NCBI GenBank assembly: GCA_947428835.1
Contig: CANENE010000012.1
Coordinates: 1 to 59,250, forward strand
Direction: 5' to 3'
DNA: 59,250 bases
DNA from: an uncultured bacterium
GTDB lineage: Bacteria > Cyanobacteriota > Vampirovibrionia > Gastranaerophilales > Gastranaerophilaceae
Under the pieces are notes generated by a model. It was not told where the DNA came from and made no database searches. It saw only the letters and a program-made list of their open reading frames with translations. Positions 35,608 through 44,196 of this stretch are shown here, one piece after another. Position numbers and translations under genes: made by a program. Positions within the stretch are counted from its first letter, which is position 1. Each line of letters starts with the position of its first letter.

Positions 35608-35805
35608 ATGCAAGAAACAATTATTGAAACTGCTGGTAAAATTTGGGAATACCTTAATGAAAATGGTGAAGTAACTACAAAAAAAATGAACAAAGATTTA
35701 GGATTAAATGAAAACTTCACAAGCCTTGGTCTTGGCTGGTTAGCTCGTGAAGATAAAGTAAATTTCTCCAAAAGAGGTTCTTATACAAAAATTAGCTTAA
35801 GATAA
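35608..35805 (+). CDS. Winged-helix protein, DUF2582 type
   Basis: A 65-residue protein: 'MQETIIETAGKIWEYLNENG', then EVTTKKMNKDLGLNENFTSLGLGWLAREDKV. This matches the small winged-helix family PF10771 (DUF2582), whose role is unknown; nucleic-acid binding is inferred from the fold. AAAAGGAG precedes the ATG, and a very strong terminator follows, so it is monocistronic. Confidence 0.85.
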   Translation: MQETIIETAGKIWEYLNENGEVTTKKMNKDLGLNENFTSLGLGWLAREDKVNFSKRGSYTKISLR

Positions 35806-35825
35806 GTATTTTTTAAGAATATGAA

Positions 35826-35866
35826 GAAGCACCTTGTCAAATATTTGACAAGGGCTTCTTTTTTTT
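35826..35866 (+). terminator. Strong Rho-independent terminator
   Basis: GAAGC..CCTTGTCAAATATTTGACAAGG..GCTTC is a nearly perfect long stem, followed by TTTTTTTT. Confidence 0.92.
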
Positions 35867-35912
35867 AGACAATAGTATTAAAACGAAATAAATTATAGAA
35901 AAGGAAATAAAA

Positions 35913-36332
35913 ATGGCTACACCAAAGAAAAGAACAGGCAAAGCAAGTCAAAATTCAAGAAGAGCAAACTGGAAAGGAACAATTCCTGCAACAACCATTT
36001 GCCCTAATTGCAAAGAAATTATCCCAACTCATACCGTTTGCCCTAATTGCGGTTGGTATAAAGATGGCATTGCTTCTCTAAAATTAAAAAACAAAGCTGA
36101 AATGAAAGTTGAAGAAGTTAAAGCTTCTAAGAAAAAAGCTGCAGCTGAAGAAACTGAACCTGCAAGTGAAGAAACCAAAGCAGAAGCTAAAGAAACTAAA
36201 ACAGCAAAAGCTAAATCTGAAACAAAAACAACAACAAAAAAAGCTTCTACTACAGCTAAAAAACCTGCAGCAAAAAAAGCAGCTTCTACAACAGCTAAAA
36301 AAACAACAAAAGCTAAAACAATTGAAGAATAG
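35913..36332 (+). CDS. rpmF: Ribosomal protein bL32 with long Lys/Ala/Thr/Glu tail
   Basis: Residues 1-56 are a normal bL32: MATPKKRTGKASQNSRRANW, then zinc-binding Cys30, Cys33, Cys43 and Cys46 in CPNC...CPNCGWYKDG. The usual protein ends about there. Here about 80 more residues follow, first acidic-basic (EVKASKKKAAAEETEPASEE), then a histone-H1-like KKAST-TAKKPAAKK-TTAKK repeat. The frame is intact and ends 27 bp before plsX, the conserved rpmF-plsX order, so the tail is not an assembly artefact by any visible sign. AAAAGGAAA precedes the ATG. Confidence 0.93.
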   Translation: MATPKKRTGKASQNSRRANWKGTIPATTICPNCKEIIPTHTVCPNCGWYKDGIASLKLKNKAEMKVEEVKASKKKAAAEETEPASEETKAEAKETKTAKAKSETKTTTKKASTTAKKPAAKKAASTTAKKTTKAKTIEE

Positions 36333-36359
36333 ACATAATAATTTTTTAAGGAAGATAGT

Positions 36360-37409
36360 ATGACAAGAATTGCAGTAGATGCAATGGGTGGAGATTACGC
36401 ACCTGGCGAGATTGTAAAAGGTGCCGTTTGGGCAGCAAAAGACTATAATGTACCAATCGAGCTAGTTGGCCAAATAGACAAAATTCAAGAAGTCTTGGAT
36501 GAAATATCTAAAAAAGGTATCAAATCAACAAGAGGCGGGTATTTTGTCAGAAACATAAAGGTTGATTTATCAAAGCTTGATATCAAATTGACCCAGGCCG
36601 ATGAAATAATTGAAATGGGCGAAGCTCCGGGTACTGCAATTCGTAAAAAGAGAAACTCTTCCATAGTTTTGGCAGTGGATGCCGTTGCTAAAAAAAGCTC
36701 CGATGCTGTTGTTGCAGCAGGCTCAACAGGAGCTGCTATGGCAAGTTCGTTATTTGGGCTTGGAAGATTAAAAGGAATTGAGCGTCCTGCAATTGCTGTT
36801 ACTCTTCCTACCATGAAAGAACCTGTTTTATTGATTGATGCCGGCGCAAACAGCTCCTGCAGCGCTGAAATGCTCATGCAATTTGCAACAATGGGCTCAA
36901 CTTTTGTTAAAAACGTATATAACAGAAAAAACCCAAAAATCGGTGTTTTAAATATAGGTGAAGAAGAAGAAAAAGGTAATCAGCTTGTAAAAGATACTTA
37001 TAAGCTTTTAAAAGAAAATACTATAGGCTTGAATTTCATAGGGAATGTTGAAGGTAAAGAGCTTTTTCAGGGAAACGTAGATATTGTTGTTTGCGAAGGA
37101 TTTGTAGGCAACGTTGCCCTAAAAACAATCGAAGGCTCCTCTATGATGCTGTTTAAACTTATTCAACAGGAATTTGGAAGAGATATTCTTTCAAAAATTG
37201 TCGGGCTTCTTGCAAAACCGTTTATGAAAAGAATTTATAAAAGAATAAACTACGAAGAATTTGGCGGTGCGCTTTTGCTTGGCGTTAAAGGAATTACCGT
37301 AATTTCTCATGGAAGAAGCTCCTGCTATGCAATTAAAAATGCTGTCCGCGTTGCAAAAGAGGCAGTTGAAGCAGAAGTTAATAAGAAAATTGCAGAAATT
37401 ATCAACTAG
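36360..37409 (+). CDS. plsX: Phosphate acyltransferase PlsX
   Basis: PlsX makes acyl-phosphate from acyl-ACP, the first step in PlsX/PlsY phospholipid synthesis. The 349-residue protein shows RIAVDAMGGDYAPGEIVKGA, AGSTGAAMA, GIERPAIA, LIDAGANSSCSAEMLMQFA and CEGFVGNVALKTIEG. Part of rpmF-plsX-fabD-fabG. Confidence 0.96.
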   Translation: MTRIAVDAMGGDYAPGEIVKGAVWAAKDYNVPIELVGQIDKIQEVLDEISKKGIKSTRGGYFVRNIKVDLSKLDIKLTQADEIIEMGEAPGTAIRKKRNSSIVLAVDAVAKKSSDAVVAAGSTGAAMASSLFGLGRLKGIERPAIAVTLPTMKEPVLLIDAGANSSCSAEMLMQFATMGSTFVKNVYNRKNPKIGVLNIGEEEEKGNQLVKDTYKLLKENTIGLNFIGNVEGKELFQGNVDIVVCEGFVGNVALKTIEGSSMMLFKLIQQEFGRDILSKIVGLLAKPFMKRIYKRINYEEFGGALLLGVKGITVISHGRSSCYAIKNAVRVAKEAVEAEVNKKIAEIIN

Positions 37410-37435
37410 CCAAATACAATAAAGGTGGAGGAAAA

Positions 37436-38383
37436 ATGACAAAATTTGCATTCATATTCCCGGGTCAAGGCTCTCAAGCTGTTGGCATGGGCGAAGATTT
37501 ATATAGTAATTTTAATGCTGCAAAAGAAATTTATGAACAGGCAAACAAAATTTTAAATAAAGATATTGCACAACTCTGCTTTAAAGGCCCTGAAGATGCC
37601 CTTAAAGAAACAATTAACGCTCAAAGCGCCATTGTTGCAACTTCAATTGCAGCATACAGCGCTTTTAAAAGTGTTTGCCCCGAAATAGAGCCTATATGCA
37701 CACTTGGTCATTCATTGGGCGAATATTGTGCAATGTATGTTTCGGGCGTTATGGATTTTGAAACAACAATGAAAGCCATTCAAGAGCGCTCCAATTTGAT
37801 GGATAAAGCAACAAAACTTTCTAAAGGTACAATGGCAGCCATTTTAGGAGCAAAAGATGAAGATATTCTATCTTCTGTTGAAGAAGCTTCGAACCTTGGA
37901 CTTGTACAAGTTGCAAACTATAATGACCCGACTCAAACAGTAATCACAGGTGAAATTGAAGCTGTTAATAAAGCAGGTGAATTAATCAAAGAAAAAGGCG
38001 CAAGAAAAGTTATTCCTCTTGCTGTTTCAGGAGGTTTTCATTCCAAACTTATGAACAGTGCCACAGATGGTTTCAAAGATTTTGTTCAAACTTTGAATTT
38101 AAATGATGCAAAAATCCCCGTTATAACTAATGTTGATGCCAAAAGTACATTAAATAAAGAAGATTTCAGACAAAAAATGCCAAATCAAATCAATTCTTCC
38201 GTTATGTGGAAGCAATCTATTCAAAACGCTTTAAATAACGGGGTTGATTGCTTTATTGAATTTGGGCAGGGAAAAGTTTTAGCAGGGTTAAACAAGAAAA
38301 TTTGTCCCGAAATTAAAACATATAATATCTTCGATATGCAAAGTTTGAATGAAGTTAAAGACGCACTTTTATTAGGAGTTTAA
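37436..38383 (+). CDS. fabD: Malonyl-CoA-ACP transacylase
   Basis: FabD loads malonyl onto ACP for fatty acid synthesis. 315 residues; FPGQGSQAVGMG at the N-terminus, the nucleophile Ser in GHSLGEYCAM, an Arg in QERSNLM, and the catalytic His in SGGFHSKLM. GGTGGAGG precedes the ATG. fabH, common between plsX and fabD in other bacteria, is absent here. Confidence 0.96.
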   Translation: MTKFAFIFPGQGSQAVGMGEDLYSNFNAAKEIYEQANKILNKDIAQLCFKGPEDALKETINAQSAIVATSIAAYSAFKSVCPEIEPICTLGHSLGEYCAMYVSGVMDFETTMKAIQERSNLMDKATKLSKGTMAAILGAKDEDILSSVEEASNLGLVQVANYNDPTQTVITGEIEAVNKAGELIKEKGARKVIPLAVSGGFHSKLMNSATDGFKDFVQTLNLNDAKIPVITNVDAKSTLNKEDFRQKMPNQINSSVMWKQSIQNALNNGVDCFIEFGQGKVLAGLNKKICPEIKTYNIFDMQSLNEVKDALLLGV

Positions 38384-38386
38384 TTT

Positions 38387-39121
38387 ATGGAAAATGATAA
38401 AAAATACGCACTTGTTACAGGCGCATCCCGCGGAATTGGTAAGGCTTGTGCTATAGAGCTTGCAAAAGCCGGTTATAACATAATTATTACTTATGCAGGA
38501 AATACTGAAGCTGCAAATCAAACTATAGCTGAACTTAAAGCCTTAAATGTTGAAGCTGAAGCATATAAATTTGATGTTTCAAATAGCCAGGAAGTTGAAC
38601 AAAATATTTCACAAATTATTGAAAAATACGGAAGAATAGATGTACTTGTTAATAACGCAGGTATTACAAGAGACGATTTATTTATCAGAATGACAGATGA
38701 TAAATGGTTGGATGTTATAAATACAAACTTAAACAGCGCATTTTATGTGACAAAACCTGTTGTTAAATTAATGATGAAACAAAGATTTGGTTCAATCGTA
38801 AATACCACAAGCGTTGTAGGTGTTTATGGAAATATTGGCCAAGCTAATTATTCTTCTGCTAAAGCAGGCTTAATCGGCTTTACAAAATCCCTTGCTAAAG
38901 AACTTGGTGCAAGAAATATCAGAGTAAATGCCGTAGCTCCAGGGTTTATTGCAACAGATATGACAAAAGACCTTAAAAATGCTGATGAATATTTAAAATT
39001 AATTTCACTGAGAAGAATGGGTGAAGCCTCTGATGTTGCAAGTGCTGTTAAATTTCTTGCAGTTGATGCCTCTTATGTTACAGGGCAAGTTCTTGAAGTT
39101 GATGGCGGCCTTGTAATATAA
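38387..39121 (+). CDS. fabG: 3-oxoacyl-ACP reductase
   Basis: NADPH-dependent short-chain dehydrogenase of 244 residues. TGASRGIGKA binds NADPH; NNAG; catalytic Ser in NTTSVVG, Tyr and Lys in YSSAKAG; ending VTGQVLEVDGGLVI. Starts 3 bp after fabD. acpP and fabF do not follow; an ankyrin-repeat gene does. Confidence 0.96.
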   Translation: MENDKKYALVTGASRGIGKACAIELAKAGYNIIITYAGNTEAANQTIAELKALNVEAEAYKFDVSNSQEVEQNISQIIEKYGRIDVLVNNAGITRDDLFIRMTDDKWLDVINTNLNSAFYVTKPVVKLMMKQRFGSIVNTTSVVGVYGNIGQANYSSAKAGLIGFTKSLAKELGARNIRVNAVAPGFIATDMTKDLKNADEYLKLISLRRMGEASDVASAVKFLAVDASYVTGQVLEVDGGLVI

Positions 39122-39128
39122 TATCAGT

Positions 39129-39767
39129 ATGATTAAAAAATTTCTGATAGTTTCAACATTATTGTTCTTGGCTGCATTTGCCCAAGATTATGACCCATTA
39201 AAGGGTTTTAATGCCGAGCTTGGCGACTTTTCATCAAGAAGCACAATAATGAATAAAATGAATGGCACAAGCCAAATTACCCAAAATCAAATAAATGCCC
39301 TAAAGGAAAGAAAGCTTGCTCCAAATGCTCAATGCCTCAATGAACAAATAAAAAAAGGTAATATTGAAAACGTTGAAATGCTTCTTCAAAGCGGGGTTAG
39401 TCCAAATTCAACTTATTTAAGCGATTATCCTTCTTATGTTGCAGCAAAATATAAACAGGCAGATATTGTAAGACTTTTGGTTGAAAATGGCGCAAAACTT
39501 GATAGGGGCTTTTTTAGCGAACTATTTGAAGCAGTTAAAAATAAAGATAACGAGCTTGCGTTTTTCCTGATAAATAATGGTGCACGGGTGAATTATCAAG
39601 ATTCTGTGACAAATAATACAATTCTGTCAATGGCGCTTAAAAATAAAATGTATGATGTTGCAAAGATTTTAATTCAAAATGGCGCAAAAGCAGATAATTT
39701 GTCTGTAAAAATCATAAAACAAAAAAAGCTCCAATGGATTGTTGAAGAGGCAAACGCTGCAAGATAG
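39129..39767 (+). CDS. Exported ankyrin-repeat protein
   Basis: A 212-residue protein with a signal peptide (LIVSTLLFLAAFAQ). Residues about 65-205 hold ankyrin-type repeats: NEQIKKGNIENVEMLLQSGV, YKQADIVRLLVENGAK, KNKDNELAFFLINNGA and LKNKMYDVAKILIQNGA. It starts 7 bp after fabG in the same direction, so it is probably read through from the fatty-acid operon. Partner unknown; periplasmic location inferred from the signal peptide. Confidence 0.85.
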   Translation: MIKKFLIVSTLLFLAAFAQDYDPLKGFNAELGDFSSRSTIMNKMNGTSQITQNQINALKERKLAPNAQCLNEQIKKGNIENVEMLLQSGVSPNSTYLSDYPSYVAAKYKQADIVRLLVENGAKLDRGFFSELFEAVKNKDNELAFFLINNGARVNYQDSVTNNTILSMALKNKMYDVAKILIQNGAKADNLSVKIIKQKKLQWIVEEANAAR

Positions 39768-39800
39768 TTTTAAGGTTGCAGCTATATTAAAATTTACGTA

Positions 39801-39907
39801 ACTTGTCACCTTCAAACTCGTTTCAGGCTCTAACAAAGTGTGGTAAAATATAAAATTTACCATTACATCCCAACACCTCAGATGCTGAAACAAGTTCAGC
39901 ATGACAA
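39801..39907 (-). repeat. Composite intergenic repeat, copy 5 (reverse)
   Basis: Reverse copy with both palindromes, the left one TGAAACAAGTTCA at the right end here. Part of the 418-bp gap 39768-40185, in which I see no gene. Confidence 0.75.
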
Positions 39908-39917
39908 ATTAGAAAAA

Positions 39918-39944
39918 CACGCACACTTAATGAGCTTATCTCAC
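39918..39944 (-). repeat. 27-bp repeat shared with the end of the XRE gene at 17.9 kb
   Basis: Complement matches 17930-17956 with one mismatch (CACGCACACTTAATGAGC). It begins a stretch to about 40020 of unusual, GC-richer composition. Confidence 0.8.
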
Positions 39945-40050
39945 GTAGTGATTGTCTGAGGCCTTAGCCGAGTTGAGCGAAGTGAGTAAGCGAATTTAGT
40001 GTGCCTCTAGTAACTCACGAAATAACCAAGCCGAAGCTTCTTTCTTTTTG

Positions 40051-40107
40051 GTTCATTTTTCTTTCTTGCCATTCCGGCGACTGAGGGAGCAAGAAAGAAA
40101 AATGAAC
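40051..40107. repeat. Perfect 19-bp inverted repeat
   Basis: GTTCATTTTTCTTTCTTGC (40051-40069) pairs with GCAAGAAAGAAAAATGAAC (40089-40107) around 19 nt. It could act as a terminator for either side or be the core of a mobile repeat. Confidence 0.85.
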
Positions 40108-40185
40108 ATAAGAAAATAGAAAGTATAAATTAAAGCAAACAGCTAAACATTTTGAAACTGGATTGCCGGCAATAAAAACCTATAA

Positions 40186-42102
40186 CTACATCTTTTCAAA
40201 TTCGTCTATCGCATAGACGAAAGCTTCAACAAGCTCTTTTGAATATTTTTTATCAGCATTTGCTTTGATTTCTTCTATTGCTTCAATTGGTGTGTAGGCT
40301 TTTCTGTATGGCCTATACGAAATCATTGCAAAGTAGCTGTCTACAATCAAAATAATCTGCGAAGTTGTAGGAATCTCCTGGCCTCTTTTTTTATTTGGAT
40401 AACCGCTTCCATCCCAATTTTCGTGATGCTGTTCAATAATTGGTATAATATCTGAAATAGAAGTAATTGGTTTTAAAATTTCCTGTGCGCCAAGGACGGG
40501 ATGTTTTTTGATTTCTGCTATTTCATCCTGGTTTAATGGTTCTGCTTTTTTAAGAATATTCTTTGGCATCATGGTGTTTCCGATGTCATACAAAAGAATT
40601 GCAACTTTTAAATTATCGACTTCTGATTTAGTCAAATTCATTTTCTTTGCAATTAAAGTTGCAAGCAGCACCTTATTTTTAGTACTTCCATCCTGATATA
40701 AAGGAAAGTATGATTTTGAAATAGCATCAACTATACCATACAATGTTTCATTTGCAGATGTTTTTGTTGCATCTTGCTCTTTGATTTGAAGTTTTTTAAT
40801 AAGGTCTGAGGCAAGCTCTTTATTAAATGGAATTCTATGTTGGGTTAAAATATCAACAAAAGCATCAATTGCAATATCCTGCCAAGAAGAAGTCTTATCA
40901 GCATTTGCAAGGGTAACTTGATTTCTGCCTTTTTGTTTTGAAGTATACATCGCTTTATCGCATATTTCAAAAAGCTCATCTATATTTGTGGTTTGTTCTA
41001 TAAATGTTGAAACTCCAAGAGAAGCAGTAATTCCGCCTTCAAGACCTTCTATAACAGAGCCTTCAATTGAGCTTCGAAGTCTTTCTGCTGCAATTAAACC
41101 GCCTTTGGCATCAATTCCAGGCAGTATTATAAAAAATTCTTCGCCGCCGTATCTTGCAGGGATATCAACACTTCTTGAATTATTAGTAATAGCGGCAGCT
41201 ACAGCTGCAATTGCTTTATCTCCCGTAGAATGACCATATGTATCATTTATTGTTTTTAGATGGTCAAGATCAAGCCCTATCAGGCAAAATGGCTGCTTTG
41301 TTCTAAGCGAGCGGGTGGCTTCTCTATGAAGCGCATCTTCAAAAAATCTCCTATTAAATAAATTTGTGAGATGGTCTGTAACAGCCTGCCTTTTAACAGT
41401 TTCAAAAAGATTTGCAATTGTTATTGCAAGCTCTATCTGTCTTGCAAAAAGATTTAAGAAATTTAATTCATCATCTTTTAAAGCTTTTCTTGGAGAAAAT
41501 ACCGAAAGAAATCCCGAAAATTGGTTTTGAACGGTGATTGGAAGAATGATAATTGTTTTTACATCACATTCTTTGACAAAAACATCTATTTCTTCTTCAT
41601 CAATGTTTCCGATATTATCTTTAATAAAATCACTCAAACTTACATAGTAGCTGATTTCTTTTTGTTTGATGGAATTTTCAATAATTCCGCCTTGTTTTGG
41701 GTACAATTTAAAATCATAAATATTATTTTGGGTTAAATTTCCCATTTTAATTGAAAAATCGTTTTCAAGATATGTTTTTAAAACATAACAGCTTTTATTT
41801 TCATCATATGCTTTTTGGGCAATAAAGCTATAAACATATCCAAATTCACCATACAAGCTTGAAACAATGGTTTCAAGTACGCTAGATAGCGGGCGGGAGC
41901 TGTTCATCATATCCCAAACTTGTTCTAAAGTTAGAAGGGTCTGATTTGCAAGACGCAATTCTTCTGTTCTTTGCGCAATTTCGCGCTCTAAAACAACATT
42001 TCTCTGATAAACCTCATAAACATCCTTGGTTTCTTCGTTTATTTGGCTTTCAACGTCTTTTAATTTCTTTGCTGATTGATGTATCCAATCTAAAATTCCC
42101 AT
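40186..42102 (-). CDS. GGDEF protein with GAF-like sensor and degenerate HD-GYP domain
   Basis: A 638-residue cytoplasmic signalling protein. An N-terminal coiled coil (about 15-60) is followed by a GAF-like region (about 75-225), a GGDEF domain (about 240-400) with intact active site RYGGEEF and the DLDHLKTINDTYGH metal motif, and a C-terminal HD-GYP region (about 420-635). It should make cyclic di-GMP. In the HD-GYP part HHENWDGSGYP and KKHP remain, but the HDIGK motif reads YDIGN, so hydrolysis is doubtful. Upstream of it, divergent, is pilT. Confidence 0.9.
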   Translation of the reverse strand: MGILDWIHQSAKKLKDVESQINEETKDVYEVYQRNVVLEREIAQRTEELRLANQTLLTLEQVWDMMNSSRPLSSVLETIVSSLYGEFGYVYSFIAQKAYDENKSCYVLKTYLENDFSIKMGNLTQNNIYDFKLYPKQGGIIENSIKQKEISYYVSLSDFIKDNIGNIDEEEIDVFVKECDVKTIIILPITVQNQFSGFLSVFSPRKALKDDELNFLNLFARQIELAITIANLFETVKRQAVTDHLTNLFNRRFFEDALHREATRSLRTKQPFCLIGLDLDHLKTINDTYGHSTGDKAIAAVAAAITNNSRSVDIPARYGGEEFFIILPGIDAKGGLIAAERLRSSIEGSVIEGLEGGITASLGVSTFIEQTTNIDELFEICDKAMYTSKQKGRNQVTLANADKTSSWQDIAIDAFVDILTQHRIPFNKELASDLIKKLQIKEQDATKTSANETLYGIVDAISKSYFPLYQDGSTKNKVLLATLIAKKMNLTKSEVDNLKVAILLYDIGNTMMPKNILKKAEPLNQDEIAEIKKHPVLGAQEILKPITSISDIIPIIEQHHENWDGSGYPNKKRGQEIPTTSQIILIVDSYFAMISYRPYRKAYTPIEAIEEIKANADKKYSKELVEAFVYAIDEFEKM

Positions 42103-42245
42103 GGCATTAATTATAACCTAATTTTTAGATATATGACAAGATTTTTAATAAAATTATGTAAAATAGTTTATATTGTTGATGAAAAAAAACCAAAAAATAG
42201 TGTATGCTATTGTTAAATTTAGTTAAATAAAAATGGAGTTAACAC

Positions 42246-43334
42246 ATGTTAATAGAAGAAGTTTTGGAATTAGCCGTCACCAAAAAAGCAAGTGACATAC
42301 ATATTTCAGCAGGCCTGCCTCCTATACTTAGAATAGATGGTAATCTTTTTAGGACAAATTTGCCTGTAATGTCAGCAGATGACGTTGAAACAATTATTTT
42401 CCCGATTTTATCCAACGAACAAAGAAGAGAATTAGAGCAAAATTGGGAACTTGATTTTGGCTACGGCCTTCACGGTCTTGGAAGATTTCGTGTAAATGTA
42501 TATAGAGACAAAGGTGCTTACGCTGCAGCATTTAGAACAATTAATTCAACACCTCCGAATTTTGATGATTTGGGGCTTCCTGAAATAATCAGAAAAGTTG
42601 CCCAGCGTCCCCGTGGTCTTATATTGGTTACAGGTCCTACAGGTTCAGGTAAGTCAACAACTCTTGCAGCTATGATAGATTATATCAATTCAACAAGGGT
42701 AGAACATATTTTAACAATCGAAGACCCTATCGAATTTATTCACCAATCAAAAAAATGTGTAATTCACCAAAGAGAACTGGGTCAGGATACAAAATCTGTT
42801 ACAAATGCCCTAAAAAGTGCTTTGCGTGAAGACCCCGATGTTATATTGGTCGGCGAAATGAGAGACCTTGAAACAATGCGTCTTGCTTTAACTGCAGCAG
42901 AAACGGGTCACCTTGTACTTGGAACCTTGCACACTTCAAGCGCTTCTCAAACAATAGACAGAATCGTTGATAGTTTCCCTGAAGTTCAGCAGCAGCAAAT
43001 AAGATTGCAGCTTTCTATAAGCCTTGTTGCGGTATTTTCACAATGTCTTCTTCCAAAGCTTCAACCCGACGGAACCAAAAAAGGAAGGGTTATGGCACAG
43101 GAAATCATGGTTGTAAATTCAGCAATTTCAAATCTTATCCGTGAGCAAAAAACAGCGCAGATTTATTCCGCTATTCAAACAGGCAGCCAAGCAGGTATGC
43201 AAACGCTTGATATGTGCCTAAAAGAACTTGTAAGGCAAAAACTTGTTGATGTAGATGATGCTATTACAAAAGCACAAAGACCGGATGATTTTAAACGTTC
43301 TCTTGGAATTATGACCCATGGAAGCGTAATTTAA
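42246..43334 (+). CDS. pilT: Twitching motility ATPase PilT
   Basis: PilT powers retraction of type IV pili at the inner membrane. The 362-residue protein has the N-terminal ASDIHISAGLPP domain, Walker A GPTGSGKST (130-138), the Asp box region EDPIEFIH, Walker B ALREDPDVILVGEMRD, and the His box GHLVLGTLHTSSA; AIRNLIRE-type motif is present as AISNLIREQKTAQI. TGGAG precedes the ATG. No pilB or pilC nearby, but pilin-like genes occur through the window. Confidence 0.96.
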   Translation: MLIEEVLELAVTKKASDIHISAGLPPILRIDGNLFRTNLPVMSADDVETIIFPILSNEQRRELEQNWELDFGYGLHGLGRFRVNVYRDKGAYAAAFRTINSTPPNFDDLGLPEIIRKVAQRPRGLILVTGPTGSGKSTTLAAMIDYINSTRVEHILTIEDPIEFIHQSKKCVIHQRELGQDTKSVTNALKSALREDPDVILVGEMRDLETMRLALTAAETGHLVLGTLHTSSASQTIDRIVDSFPEVQQQQIRLQLSISLVAVFSQCLLPKLQPDGTKKGRVMAQEIMVVNSAISNLIREQKTAQIYSAIQTGSQAGMQTLDMCLKELVRQKLVDVDDAITKAQRPDDFKRSLGIMTHGSVI

Positions 43335-43353
43335 TCAAATTACTATACAAAAT

Positions 43354-43384
43354 AAAAAACCTCCGGTTATTCGGAGGTTTTTTT
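43354..43384 (+). terminator. Rho-independent terminator after pilT
   Basis: AAAACCTCCG pairs with CGGAGGTTTT, followed by more T. Confidence 0.92.
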
Positions 43385-43448
43385 ATTGGCAAAATTTTAT
43401 ATTTACATCTTTTATATAATAAACCGGAATTAAAGGATATCAAGCTAT

Positions 43449-44183
43449 ATGAAAATATTACCTGTGAATTTAAGTAATCTAAATAATTTTAATAATTACA
43501 AAAGAAATAAAGTATCTTTTACAAATACGCCTAATTTTGAAGGCAAAATCAAAGATATCTTCAAAAGAAGAGAGACAAGCACCTTAGAAGAGCAGGAAAA
43601 AAGCAAAGAAATTGAAATTTTAACAGGTGAATTATATAGAGAATCCAAAGATACTCCTAAGATGGCAAAAGATTACTACAAAACCCTGAAAGCTTTTTAC
43701 AAACTTGGAAGTGAAAATAAATTTAGAGGATATATCCCATTGAATGAGAAAAATAAAGAATTTCTTGTATTTTCAGATTTTGATAAAGAAACAAAGCTTC
43801 CAAATAAAGTTGAGCAGATTTCTATGAAGGATGGAATTAAAGCACTACTGGCTTTTACAATTATTTCAGATGAATTTGGCTTATTTTCGGTAGAAGATTA
43901 TAGAAAAGACGATTCTATAATAACCACACAGGCAAAAAACAATAGAATAATTCATACCATGACTATGAATAAATTCACAAGACAAGCTAGTGAAATGGTA
44001 CCTTTAGCTAAAGATAAATTTTTCTATTCACAAGGTAAAATGGATGATGATAATAAAATTGAATCAGTTTTGGAACTCAATTTTGATAGCGAAGATTCTA
44101 AATGCAGCTATAGAGAACTTATTGATGGTGTTTGGCAGGAATATAAGTTCAATAGCAGCAAAGATATATGGGTGAAAGCTTAA
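43449..44183 (+). CDS. Hypothetical protein
   Basis: A 244-residue soluble protein of unknown family. The first 40 residues are Asn-rich and flexible (VNLSNLNNFNNYKRNKVSF), followed by NFEGKIKDIFKRR; this recalls the N-terminus of the protein at 31024 (YKPLTFKG). The remainder is a mixed fold with many charged residues and no transmembrane helix. AAAGGAT precedes the ATG and a TATAAT lies at 43415-43420. Monocistronic, convergent with infC. Confidence 0.65.
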   Translation: MKILPVNLSNLNNFNNYKRNKVSFTNTPNFEGKIKDIFKRRETSTLEEQEKSKEIEILTGELYRESKDTPKMAKDYYKTLKAFYKLGSENKFRGYIPLNEKNKEFLVFSDFDKETKLPNKVEQISMKDGIKALLAFTIISDEFGLFSVEDYRKDDSIITTQAKNNRIIHTMTMNKFTRQASEMVPLAKDKFFYSQGKMDDDNKIESVLELNFDSEDSKCSYRELIDGVWQEYKFNSSKDIWVKA

Positions 44184-44196
44184 AATTTGTTATTTA

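Noticed and set aside
36109-36363. 84-codon Lys/Leu-rich frame in the rpmF tail
   Set aside because: Out-of-frame reading of the low-complexity tail codons; no start signal.
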